A stretch of DNA of 64,000 bases from Inia geoffrensis (lineage: Eukaryota; Chordata; Mammalia; Artiodactyla; Iniidae): positions 61,912,436-61,976,435 of the forward strand of contig CM070917.1 in the NCBI GenBank assembly GCA_036417435.1. The letters run 5' to 3'. The position numbers were made by a program, and so were the translations under genes. Shown here piece after piece: positions 1-11,400 of this stretch; positions within the stretch are counted from its first letter, which is position 1, and each line of letters starts with the position of its first letter. The notes under the pieces are model-generated. The model ran no database searches, had not been told where the DNA came from, and saw only the letters and a program-made list of their open reading frames with translations.

Positions 1-8
1 AAATCGGG

Positions 9-217
9 GGCTCCCCTGGTGGCGCAGTGGTTGAGAGTCTGCCTGCCGATGCAGGGGACACGGGTTCGAGCCACTGTCCGGGAAGGTCCCACATGCCGCG
101 GAGCAGCTGGGCCCGTGAGCCATGGCCGCTGAGCCTGTGCGTCCGGAGCCTGTGCTCCGCAACGGGAGAGGCCACAACAGTGAGAGGCCTGCGTACCGCG
201 AGAAAAAAAAAAAAGAG
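9..217 (+). mobile_element. Young cetacean CHR-type SINE (copy A)
   Basis: A tRNA-derived SINE with the cetacean head 'ccctggtggcgcagtgg', B-box-like 'gggttcgagcc', body ending 'gcgtaccgcg' and an A-rich tail. It is flanked by the exact 8-bp duplication aaatcggg (1-8 and 218-225). It inserted at the 5' edge of the older SINE that starts at 223. Confidence 0.9.
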
Positions 218-222
218 AAATC

Positions 223-340
223 GGGAACACCCTGGCAGTCCAGTGGTTAGGACTCTATGCTCTCACTGCCTGGTCTCAATTCCTGGTCGGGGAACTAAGA
301 TCCCACAAGCCGTGTTGCGTGGCCAAAAAAAAAAAAAAAA
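223..340 (+). mobile_element. CHR-2-like SINE (copy B)
   Basis: A shorter, diverged CHR-family copy: 'accctggcagtccagtggtt', 'cctggtcggggaactaagat', 'tgttgcgtggcc', then a 16-base A tract. It is abutted on the left by copy A and on the right by L1 sequence. Confidence 0.85.
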
Positions 341-488
341 GAAAAATCACATGATCATAGTGATAGATGCAGAAAAAACTATTTGACAAAACCCAACATC
401 CATTTATGATTAAAAAAAAAACTCTCAGTAAACTAGGAAGAGGGGAACTGCCTCAACTTGATAAAGAATATCTACAAAAAACCTACGG
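341..488 (+). mobile_element. L1 ORF2 fragment, left half
   Basis: Reading frames encode degenerate L1 reverse-transcriptase sequence: VIDAEKTI, then DKTQHPFMIK, then TLSKLG. Stops and frame changes are present, so it is a dead copy. It is split by the SINE at 489-716 and resumes at 717. Confidence 0.85.
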
Positions 489-716
489 CGGGCTTCCCTG
501 GTGGCGCAGTGGTTGGGACTCTGCCTGCCGATGCAGGGGACGCGGGTTCGTGCCCCGGTCCGGGAAGATCCCACGTGCCGCGGAGCGGCTCGGCCCGTGA
601 GCCATGGCCGCTGAGCCTGCGCGTCCGGAGCCTGTGCTCCGCAACGGGAGAGGCCACACCAGTGAAAGGCCCGCGTACCGCAAAAGAAAAAAAAAAAAAA
701 AGCAAAAAAACCCCCC
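489..716 (+). mobile_element. Young CHR-type SINE nested in L1 (copy C)
   Basis: A close relative of copy A (head 'ggcttccctggtggcgcagt', tail after 'gcgtaccgc'). Flanking duplications read caaaaaacctacgg (475-488) and caaaaacctatgg (716-728). They differ by tract length and by one C/T change at a CpG. Confidence 0.9.
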
Positions 717-947
717 AAAAACCTATGGCTAATGTAATACTTAATGGTGAGAAACTTGAAGCTTTCCCACTGAGATCAGGAACAAGGCAAGGTTGCCTCC
801 TCTCACCACTCATTTTCAAGTACTAGCTAATGCAATAAGACAAGAAAAGGAAATAGAAGGCATACAGATTGGGAAGAAAGAAGTAAAACTGTCTTTGTTC
901 ACAGATGACATGATCATCAATGTAGAAAATCTAAAAGAATCGACCAA
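717..947 (+). mobile_element. L1 ORF2 fragment, right half
   Basis: The continuation encodes [50 protein letters not shown] and LFTDDMI, the last being a mutated form of the L1 reverse-transcriptase FADD box. It is interrupted by a stop near 824 and ends near 945. Confidence 0.88.
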
Positions 948-1662
948 ACACTGGCCCTGGCTCCCACCATGCTGTCAGGTATGAGGACGGAAGAAGAGGC
1001 TGAGAAAGGAGGAAAAGCAGGTTCAGAGCCTCCCTCCAAAGGGCCGCTGGTGAGGCTGGGAGAACGCAGCCCAGGGTGTCCCGAGCAGGCCTGCCTCCCT
1101 CACCTGGAGGCCTTGGGCCTGTCAGGTCAGAGTCATCTAGGGAGGAGGCCCGCCCTCCTGGAGATCTCCCGCTAGGCCTCCTCTCTAGGTTTTGACACCA
1201 GCCCTTTCTGGTCTTGCCTGTCACCCAATTTAGAAAGCTGACTCAGGGCTTTGTTGAGTTCCAGGAGACCAGCTCAGCTGGCCCACCCTGCTACCTGCCC
1301 CACCCCACAAGGAGGGCTTCACCATGTCCAGGCCAGGAGTCCTTTGCCTCAGCCAGGTGGGTGTTAAGCCCAACTGTGCAGATCTGCCCACCTTTGGGCC
1401 AAGTCCCAGCTGAGCTGGGGAAGGGCAAAGAGAGCTTGGGGTGGATGGGAGGCGTGGCCAGCAAGGACAAGCCATAGGCCAGCAGGGGAGGAGAGGGAGC
1501 AGCCTCGGGGACACAAAGAAAAGGTGCAGTGGGACTTAGGGACTCAGGGGTGGCAGCTTTGGGAAGGCCTGCAGGCCCCTCCTCTTTGTTTATGGATGGG
1601 GGTGGGCTGGATCCCCACACCTCCTGGTGGCCTGCCCTTCACACTCACTCCCGCTCGCCTAC
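948..1662. other. LLGL2 intron sequence, no gene seen
   Basis: Between the L1/SINE nest and the last visible LLGL2 exon there is GC-moderate unique sequence. Short open frames here show no recognisable protein and no splice support. No repeat is identified. Confidence 0.6.
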
Positions 1663-4600
1663 CAGCCTCAGGGTTCGCCTCAATGAGGACAGTGAAGTCG
1701 ATGACACGGGAGGTGAAGTCAAAGGCTGTCTGCTGGCCGTTGTGGACCACTGAGATGCAGTGGCGGTCCCCATAGCTGGCCCGCGGCATGCCTCCCTGGA
1801 AGATGGTGAACGGCAACCTGGCAGGCACAGAGGGCAGGGGGTGGGCTGCTGACACTGCCCCAGAAGCCGAGGGCTGAGCCAGCCGTGCGCAGGCCCTGTG
1901 ACTGGCCTCTGCAGCAGGGCCTGGCATGAGGGCTGGCCTCAGTGTAAGTGCTCACTCAAGGTCCCCAGGAGGGGCTGGAGCGGACCCCCATCTCTTCCCA
2001 ACTCAACAGCCCCGGAGAACTTGGGGGCCAGCAGCGGAGCACGCGGGCTGCAGGTTCTGAGTCTCTGCCGCCACTCCCGTTTCAACCAGAGTGCCCTCTG
2101 TCCCCCTTTTCTGCTTATACATCAGGTCTCCCTGTATGATTCTGTTTGAAGAAACAGGTCTGCTCCTAAGACAGAGTTTGGAACCTGCTGATCTGAATCA
2201 TCTCTCCAGGAGGGCGGAAGGGAAAGAATGGGAATGAGTTTTCAGGAATTAGTCGGAGAGAGGTATGAAAGGCCCACCCCTCCCTTCCCTGGAGACCCGG
2301 ATATGAGACCCAAAGGCAGTCACTAGGCACCATCTCCCCCAGGCAGAGGTTTGAGCAGCCTTTCCAGCTCCCCAGGAAAGCTCTAGAAAGGGAACAGGAC
2401 AGAGCACTGATACCTACCCCTGCTTGGTGGTCAGCCAGAAGATTTTGGTAATAGCTTTGCAAGGAAAAGGGCCTAAAAGAAAAGGAAATACCTTGAACGG
2501 CCCTCCCGCTCTCAGAGGCCCGCGGGTCTGCAGCACAGATCCCGCAAACCCGCGGAGCAGATCTAGGCTTGGGAGTCTTGCTGTGAGCAGTTCCCAGAGA
2601 AAGTCACAGCGGGTGTCATGAAACCCGCTGTATGGCTTCGGACACAGCCTTCACCATCTCTGGGCCCCAGGTTTCGCTTCTATCAGTTGGACACCTACAC
2701 CTGAAAGCAGGAGAGACCGACTGGGGCCGGAGAGGACACCGCCTTGCTCACTGGAAGGCAGTCCCAGGTGGCGGGCAGAGCACTGACCGTAAGGCACACA
2801 GCTGCGCAGGGGCTCCGGTTGCAGGGTGTCACTGGACACGGGCCACTGGCAGTAGCTGCCGTCAGAATGGCAGCTGACAATCAGATGGCCGTCCCGCTGC
2901 CAGCAGACGTTCTCCAGTTGCTTCACGGTGGGAAAGGAGAGAGAGTGCGCGAAGGCTGGGATCAGGGGTGCGGTTCCATCGCCTGCACCTCCATGCCTCA
3001 GACGGGGGCCGGATGTGTTATGTGGGGTCTGGGAGAACCATGTGGCACCCCTACCTGACTGCTGAGGAAATGACAGAGCACACAGCTGCCCTGTAGGTCC
3101 CAGATGACGACAAGGCCCCGGCTGTAGCCAATGAGGATCTGGTTGGGGTCCCGAGGATGTTCCTGCAGAGCCTCCACCATCTCAAATGCCCGCCTGTGGC
3201 GGACCTCCTCTGGCAACCTGGGCGAGGGGAGCACCGTGAGCCCACGTCACTGTCCACCGATGGGGCATGGCTGAGAGCATGGCACAGCCATGCCCAGCAT
3301 CCCCAAAGCAGCGGGCACTGAATGTGCCAGCGTGGAAGGGCTGCCAGGACACATCATCAAGGGGAGAGAGAAGCAACACATAGAACAGGGCAGCGATAGA
3401 GAGAACCCCCTAAGGATGCAAACGCAGGTGGCACAACTATAAGGAAAAGCAAGGAAATGGCTTCCAGGAAAGTCGATGTGGTGGTTACCTCTGGGGGAGG
3501 GAGGGAGCTGTGACAGAGAAGGGCAGGTGGGGGACCCTGGGGGGCTGGCAAAATTTTGTGTTTGCCCAGAGCTGGCTGCAGAGACGCTCACTTAACAAGA
3601 ATCCATTAAACTGTACATTCAAACCTAGTGCATTTCGGCAAGGTGTTTGTGTTTCATAAAAAAAATAAAATAAAAAAAAATAAAGTTTTTAAGACCTACA
3701 AAACAAAACTGTCTGTATCAGTTGGCCTGGCCTTGAGCCTGGACCCCCTCCTCCTTTTCTGGGCCTGGAATGCTGATGTGAAGTTTGGAGGTGCTACAGC
3801 CAGCAGAAGACCGTGAGGTGGCAGGCACAGGACCAAGAGCCAATACCGAGGAGGGCAAGTAGGAAATGGAAACAGCCTGGATCCCAAGGGCATTTCTACG
3901 CTCAAACCCAAACCAAACCCTCTACGTTTAGAACAAAATTTAGACCAACAGGAGGGGTTCCCAGGGCACCCAGGCTGGGAAAGCCCAGCAGGGGCTCCTC
4001 CTCGACTAGACTCCCACCGGCGCAGGTACGGTGGGCACTGGTACAGCCACACACTGAGGAGCAGGTCCTTCCGCCGTCCTGCCCACAGGCCAGGCGCCCT
4101 GGCTGAGCACCAGCCGTGCCTGCCACCCTGTAAACAGTCCTGCTCTGACCATGGTCACGCTGCCCTGACTCTACCATGCCCAGTGCTCAGAGGGACCCGG
4201 CCCCAAGCAGGAATCCTCCCAACCCAGCAATGAACAGCCCTGCTTGACCATCACCCGGGGCCTGACGACTGTGAGTGTTACAAGGCTGGTCCAGAGCCCT
4301 TAGGAAGGTCAGGCCTGAAGCAGCTCCACAGCCCAGCACACTGGCCTCCTCCCTGCCCTTCTTCACTGCAGAACACTCCACGGCCATCAAGCTGGCTCCC
4401 GTGGGCTCCTGCCGGACTCCTCCATCCCCTCCTGTTTTGGGCCCTGGCCCCCCTCCACACCCAGACCTGATCTGACTCCCTGTCTCCCACGGACACCACC
4501 ATTAACGAGCAAAGATTCTGAAACGATCTCAAGAAACCTACAGGTTGTGGCCGCCAGGGATTCGGGGCCATGGAGCCTGCATGCAAACGAACATGTGGCA

Positions 4601-7600
4601 GAGACTCCAAAATACAAGCATCAGCGAAAGCTGCCCAGCTGATGCAGGGAGGTCTGGGCCCTGTCTGCCCCACTGTGCGGCCCCGGGGCTTTGAAAGAGG
4701 TGGTATCTGTTGTGCCAAGAACGCTGGACTGAGAGTTGGTATCATTTGCAATCGTTCTGAGCCTTGTTTTCCTTTTAAATGAGGTGACAAGTTGCTCCCC
4801 AGACCCCTTTCAGTGCTGGGATGCTAACTCTTTTTTGGGGGTGAGATTCTCAATTTGGGGGACAGGTGGAGAGCTGAGAGTCTGTCCTCCCATCCCTACA
4901 GACTTCTCAGGAGAGAAATGATAAGCTCCTGAGGCATAACCGGGATGGAAAGAAGGCCACTCGAGGGGACAGGCTCCTCAGGGCACGAAGGTCTCCGGGC
5001 CCGGGGCTCACCGCTGCAGCACGGCATCTGAGCTGATCGTCTGGTCCTCCAGCACGCGGAAAGCCAGCAGCCGCACCACGAACACACTGCCGCTCTCAGT
5101 GCCCAGGTAGAGCAGCTGGCAGGAGGAATGTGGCAGGACCACGGTGATCTGCGTGGCACTGGGGGCGGCCCTGCAGACGGGAATGATGGCCCGTGAGCTG
5201 GCCCTGCCCAGGCAGGGGGGACCCACAGATAGGATCCCCCGACTCCCTCAGCGGCCCTAGGGAAGGCCATGCCTGCGGCGGGGAAGCAGGCCCGTGAGGT
5301 CCTTTGATGGGGTCCAGCTACTCAGGCCCGGACAAACATAGTGGGTGTTTTTCTGCCAAGACAGGAGACAGATGGCAGAGAGCCGGGGCTAAGAAGCAGA
5401 AAAAAGTCCCTTGGCGCCTCCCGCGTAGGCTCTGTGTGGGGCTGGGGGGAGGCGGGCCGTAGCCCTGCCAGCTCCTCCCAGGACACCCTGGAGTTGGCGC
5501 ACGGGTCAGGCAGGCTAGGAGAGCAAGACAGGGTTCTTACCCTGGGGGGCCACGCAGCGTGAAACTCTCATCTTCCTGCAGCTCTGACACCCCGCCTTTG
5601 ACCTTCAGGCTCCACAGGTGCAGGCTGTTGTCATCCAGCAGGGTGACCAGCTGGCACTAGGCAGGAAACGGGGCAGAAACGTGCTGTCTCACTAACCAGG
5701 GAGGGACAGCATTCACCGTGACTTTTAAACACTGGGGCGGCCCAGCCTGTGCGGGTCATTTCAAAGAGCCCCAGGACCAAGAGACCCCTGGATCCTGTTA
5801 GGGTGACCGTGAACCGCAGCTGGGGAGAGGCAGGTTTGTCCCGGGTCCTCCCATCAGCACCAAACCCAGGGCCACCAAATGCCTGCCTTTCCGTACGTCC
5901 TTTCTGGAAGATGGGAAAGTAAGGAGGGCGTGGGGGCAGGGGGGCCTCACCTGGCCAGGCAGGAAGTGGATCTGCACTACTGCATTGTTCTCACGGTGCA
6001 GCCCCATGAACTCCACCCCTGGGGCACCATAGCTAGGAGTAGCAGGCTCAGGAAAAGCTCTAGGAGGTGGGACACCAGCCCTCAGCCTGCCCACTGGGCC
6101 CACGTGGCAAGGCGTGTAAATACCCAGCAGCAGAGAAGGGCTGCTGGGTGCGGGGTGGTGGTGGTGATGGGGGTGTTTAGTGTGGGGAGGGGACAGCAGG
6201 GGGCCTGGCCTGAAGGCACCGGGCCAGTAACCTGACCCCTGAGGGTAAAGCCAGCCAACCAGAGAGAGCTGTCGCAGCCAGGAGGGGTGAAGCATTATCC
6301 TGGCAACTGTTAGGCTGTTCACTGTACCCCTGTCCCCAACCCCACCAAAACTCATAACCTGAACCGCAACAGACTGTCAGCTACCACGTGGTGGCACCTG
6401 TGAGAGGACACACAGGGCACCCGTGGGCCCACCTATGGCAGCCATGGCTGTGAGCCTTGGTGCTGAGAATCGTAACCAGGATATGGCCGTGGCCTGGCAA
6501 TGATTAACCAGCTGAGGGAGGGCTGAGTCGGTGGAAGCTGGGCCTCTGCCCTCCTGTGTACACACCCCCCGCAGCCTCGTGCTGCTGACTTGCACCCCCA
6601 GGCTCCCCTCACCTGCCCTGCAGCAGAGGAGGGAGTTACAGCTTTACTGGAGGAGGTGGTGGCTGGGCTCTCCACGGGTGGTCCCCCACCTCCCAATTCC
6701 CCTAGGTCCCACCCTGGCTCACCCTGGGGGCTCAGGTCAGATTCAGGGGTGGGACTCCCAGACTCATAGCGCAGCCTAGGCCAGAGGACCCAAGCAGAGG
6801 TTCCCCATCCTGGGGCCTGTGGGCTTGCCTCTGAAATGGACCCACTGGACCACGTCCAGCCTCAGGCCAGGGAAGGACTGTCCCCACCAACTAGGAGTCC
6901 AGTCTCCTCTCCGGTGTGTGTGTGTGTGTGTGTGTACACACGGGGGGTGTGCAGGGTCGGGGGTAGAGCAGCTGCCTTAGCACAGCTCCTCTAACCCAAG
7001 GCCACCCCCGTCTCGGGTTTGGACTGAGCCCTGGGCCTAGTCTACTGATCCTTTGTGGGTGGGGCCCATCCCCGGCCTCCACTTACTGCATTCGGGGCTG
7101 ACTCCTAAGAGGGTATTTGGAACGTCCCGGGAACAAGAAGGGTCATCTGCAACTCGCTTTTCTATGGAGAGCTGGGGGAGTCCTTCCTGAACCTCACCAA
7201 CGCCAAGGCCCCTGGCCCTTCCAGGGCATCCCTGGGTGGGAGCTGGGAGAACGGAAAGGATACAGCTTGACGGCTCCGGAGCGGGTGCCGATGGCCAGGA
7301 TGCGCAGAGAGGGGCTGTAGCCGAGGGCGCTGGGCTGGTGCGGGAAGCCGTGCTCCACCGTCTGCAACGAGAACCAGGCAGGCATGGGCCTGTAGACACA
7401 TCCCCTCTGCCCCTCCGTGGCCGGGGGCAGGGGGTCAGTGCCGGAGGGAGGAGCCGCAGCAGAGAGCCACGCCCAGCAGGAAGAAGGAATTCAGTCTCGT
7501 TCAGGTCCCCACCCGGACCCACCTGGGCCCCACCCTCAGTCCATTCCTGACCCGGTCCCTGGCCACATGATGCTCCCTGGGAGCGCATCCTCCCGGGACA

Positions 7601-8373
7601 CCGTGCTGGCCCCTTGCTCTCCAGGAACTCTGACCTGGTTCCCCCAACACCCGTACTGTGGGCCACCCACCCAGCCCTCCTGCAAGGGTGCGGGGGAAGC
7701 TCTGGGGGGCTGGCACAGGGGAGGCACCAGGTGGCTCAGGAAGCCTAGCTGTGCTGCAGCTCCAGGCGGGCCCCCGGGATCCGACAGAACCCACAGCTGC
7801 CCTTCCCGACTCTGGGGCCCCCAAGGCTCCTCCGGCACTGAACATCTGCTCTGTCTCAAGTGCCTCGTTGCCACTATGAGTTCTCTTCCATCATCCCCCC
7901 AGGGAGGAAGCCTCTGGAGTGTTGTTGCAGACACATGCCTTGGCTCAGCTCTTCCTATAGAAATAATACACACTGTAGAAAACTTGGAACATATAAAGGA
8001 GTTTGAAAAAGAAGACAAAAATCACCCACACTCCCACAACTGGAGTAACCCTTCCTAACAAGGGTGTGTATCCGACTGTAAGCGTGTATGGGCCTATACT
8101 TAAAAACAGACACCTCAGAGAAAGACAAATACTATATGATATCACTTATATGTGGAATCTAAAAAATACAACGAACTAGTGAATATAACAAAAAAGAAGC
8201 AGATTCACAGATACAGAGAACAAACTAGTGATTACCAGTGGGGAAGGGTGGTAACACTTTTTTTAGATTTTGGGACTTCCCTGGTGGTCCAGTGGTTAAG
8301 ACTCGACGCTTCCACTGCAGGGGGTGAAGGTTCAATCCCTGAACTAAGATCCCGCATGCAGCGCAGTATGGCC

Positions 8374-8406
<33 letters not shown>

Positions 8407-11400
8407 TAATTATTTAATGTTTTAAATAAAAAATATGAATAAATAAAAACATATAGGAAAGGACAAAAAAAAAACCCAGAGACCTAACTGGGGTCATGCC
8501 ACATGAATATACATACAGACACATAGCTCTGTGGTCTGTCTTTCCACCTATAGCCAGCCCAGGCTATTAAAAGCAGTAAAACAACTTTTATTTTTCATTT
8601 TCGTCGCACGGTATGGCTTGCGGGATCTCAGTTCGCCAGCCAGGGATTGAACCCGGGCCACGGGCAGTACCGAGTCCTAACCACTAGACCACCAGGGAAC
8701 TCCCTAAAATGACTTTTAAATGGCTGAAGAATATTCCTCAGGGGGAGGTGCCCTAACTCACCAGGTCTCTGTTTTTGAACATTTACTTGGTTTTTAGAGG
8801 TTTTGTAATTGCCAGTTGCATCGATGACTATTCTTGGGCTCCTATCTCTGCCTGCAACTCAGTATTTCCTTAGGCAGGTGTCCCAGGGGTGGAATTACAG
8901 GTTAAAGAGGTATGGATGTAAGCACTAGAGACTGAGATTGACAAACCATCTTCGGGAAGGTTTTCGGTTGTTTCTCAGTCAGCTAACCCCACTCCGCCCC
9001 CGCCACCCAACCTGCCAGGGGATACTGAACCTGTCGAGCTATAGATTCGAGCAGGACAGAGGATGCCAGCCAGCGATTTCAAAGCTTTGTGTTTTTTTTT
9101 TTTAAACCATGGAGACTGCCCTGCAGAAAAAGGGTGCCCCAATGAGGCAGCTCTCCTTAGGCCCAAGGCTCTACTCTGGGCTTCACTTGGCCTCCAAGGA
9201 GCAGAAAGAGATAAGTCCTGGTGACAGCTGGAGCGACAGCTTAGCAGACCCAACTGCTTTGCTGCCTGCCTGCCCACCCAGGCCAGTGGCTCGCGGAAGG
9301 GGGGCCCTGTGCTGGGGTTGGCCCAGGGATGAGAGCTCCAAAGAGTGCCTATTCTGGGGACACGTAGGTGTGAGGGCCCCACAGCCTTGGTTCTCTGCCA
9401 GGAACACAGTCTGCCCTGCAAATGGCTGTTACCTGGAAGGGTCAGCTGGGAGGGCAGCTGCACACCAGCAGGAGCCCTCCCCCTCCCCCCCCTCCCCCCC
9501 AGGTTCCTGTTCAGCTATGTAAAAAATGCAGAGCCTGGAGAAGCCTTGGGGAGATAGCAGGGTTTCTGGAATGTAAACATGTCCCAGGAAAAGGAGGGCA
9601 GGGCTCCTGACTCGGTGTGGGACGAGCTTCCCCAGGAGCCCCCACTAGGCCTCGGCTGGCCCCAGGCTGCTGGGGCCTCGGGAAGTCAGAGGCCCAAGCT
9701 CCAGAGAAGGTTCCTGGGATGACAGCATTCTCCCATCATCCCCAGCAGCCGCAGCTCAGGATCACAGTGTCTGGAATTTGGAGGACTCTGGGGGAAACAC
9801 CCAGCAGGAGCCTGGTGGCCAGCAGGGGCCCAGACCCTGATGTCCAGTAAAACAGCCACAAGCCGTGTGTAGACCCTGAGCACTTGCAATGTGGCAAGTG
9901 CCACAAAGGAACTGAACTTTTAATTTTATTTAATTTCCATTAACTTAAATTCATGGATGGACCCTTAACTCAGTAATGAGAAAACTTCCCAGGTATGTTC
10001 TTGGGTTCCAAAGGAACAGGGGCTGGAGTCAGGCAGACCAAAGCTTTGAATCTCCTCTTTCAACTGTAAATCTCCCAAACTCTAAGCATAGATCACATAT
10101 TCCTAAAGAAAATTTAATGGCCAAATTGAGATGTGCTGTAAGTAAAAAAAATGTACCTTTGTATTAACAACAACAAAATACTAAGAAAAAAATCTAATAC
10201 CTATTTGACTACATGTTGAAACAATAATATTTTGAATATATTGGATTAAACAGAATGTCATCAAAATAATGTTACTTGTTTAAAAAATTTTATAACGCGC
10301 TTCTCCAACATTTGAAGTTACATGTGTCTCATATTATATTCCTAAGGGACCGAGGTGCTACCCTAGACATTTTTACCTCGGGCATCAGCAGGGAAGTCAA
10401 GCCAAAGAGAAAACAGTCTGCAGCTTTTTGTCAGGGGCTCAGGCCACACGTTACCCTATCAACTCACTGGCAGGAAGTTCTCCTAACATCTCACCTGAGT
10501 CACACCTGCTGCGGATCAGCTCTTTTCCCTAACCCAGAGGGAGACAAAGGTCAGGCCCATCGTTCAGTCACTCATACTCATTCCTCGTTTCTTCAGGGTC
10601 CGGAGGACACTGTGCCACCCCTCACTCCCGAGCCACCTTCTTTTCTATAGGCTGGTTTAGAAAGAACAGGAACTGAGTCAGGCCCATGAAACTTAGAATC
10701 CCCAATACCACTTAAAAGGTGACAGGGCTTGGACGAGCTGCTTTGCCTCATCTCACGTGTGGTAACCGGGAATGATGCGAATGACTGCGCTGAGCGGGGG
10801 CTGTCCTTGGCTCCAACAAGACGAGCCTCAGGACAACCACCCGACTGCGGCTGGAGGGCCCAGCCGGCCTCACGGCGCACACAAGCCTCGCCTTCCTTCA
10901 AAGGGTCTCCCTCACTCCCTCATATCCCTCAGGGCATCTTCTCCAAGTTGACCAAGGCTCCCTCAAAAACCAAATAAGGGGAGGGAACTTCATGGTCACC
11001 CTGACTGGCTGGGGCCAAGAGGGTGGATGCAAATGTAAATAGTGTGGTGACAGGGGATTCCCCAGGTCCCAGAGGGGAGGCGACCCTGATTCAACATGCA
11101 AATAAGACCCACAATCCCTGAATGAGGCAACATGATACGACGAGGTAAAAGCAAGTCATGAGGTCAGGGAACAGGGAGGTGCGGGGACCCCAGGCCAGTG
11201 ACGAGAGGCCCAGGGGGTCTTGCTGGGAGGGAGGAAGGGCGTGATTTGGATATGGGGAGAGAACAGAGGTCAGTTAATTGAGGGGAAAGGGGAGGAGCCG
11301 GACGCCCAGGGCCCGAGAAGCCTGGGGAAGCAGGAAGTTTCCACGAGGCCCCTCTGCCTGCGCTCCGGCTGCCTCCCAAGGTGGGGTGCCCTTCCCATCC

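Noticed and set aside
9..217. Possible tRNA gene, because A- and B-box-like words are present
   Set aside because: The words belong to a tRNA-derived SINE. No cloverleaf with anticodon stem could be drawn, and the A tail and target duplication show retrotransposition.
717..947. Possible functional reverse transcriptase
   Set aside because: Only a short part of L1 ORF2 remains, the FADD box is altered to FTDD, frames are broken and a SINE splits it.
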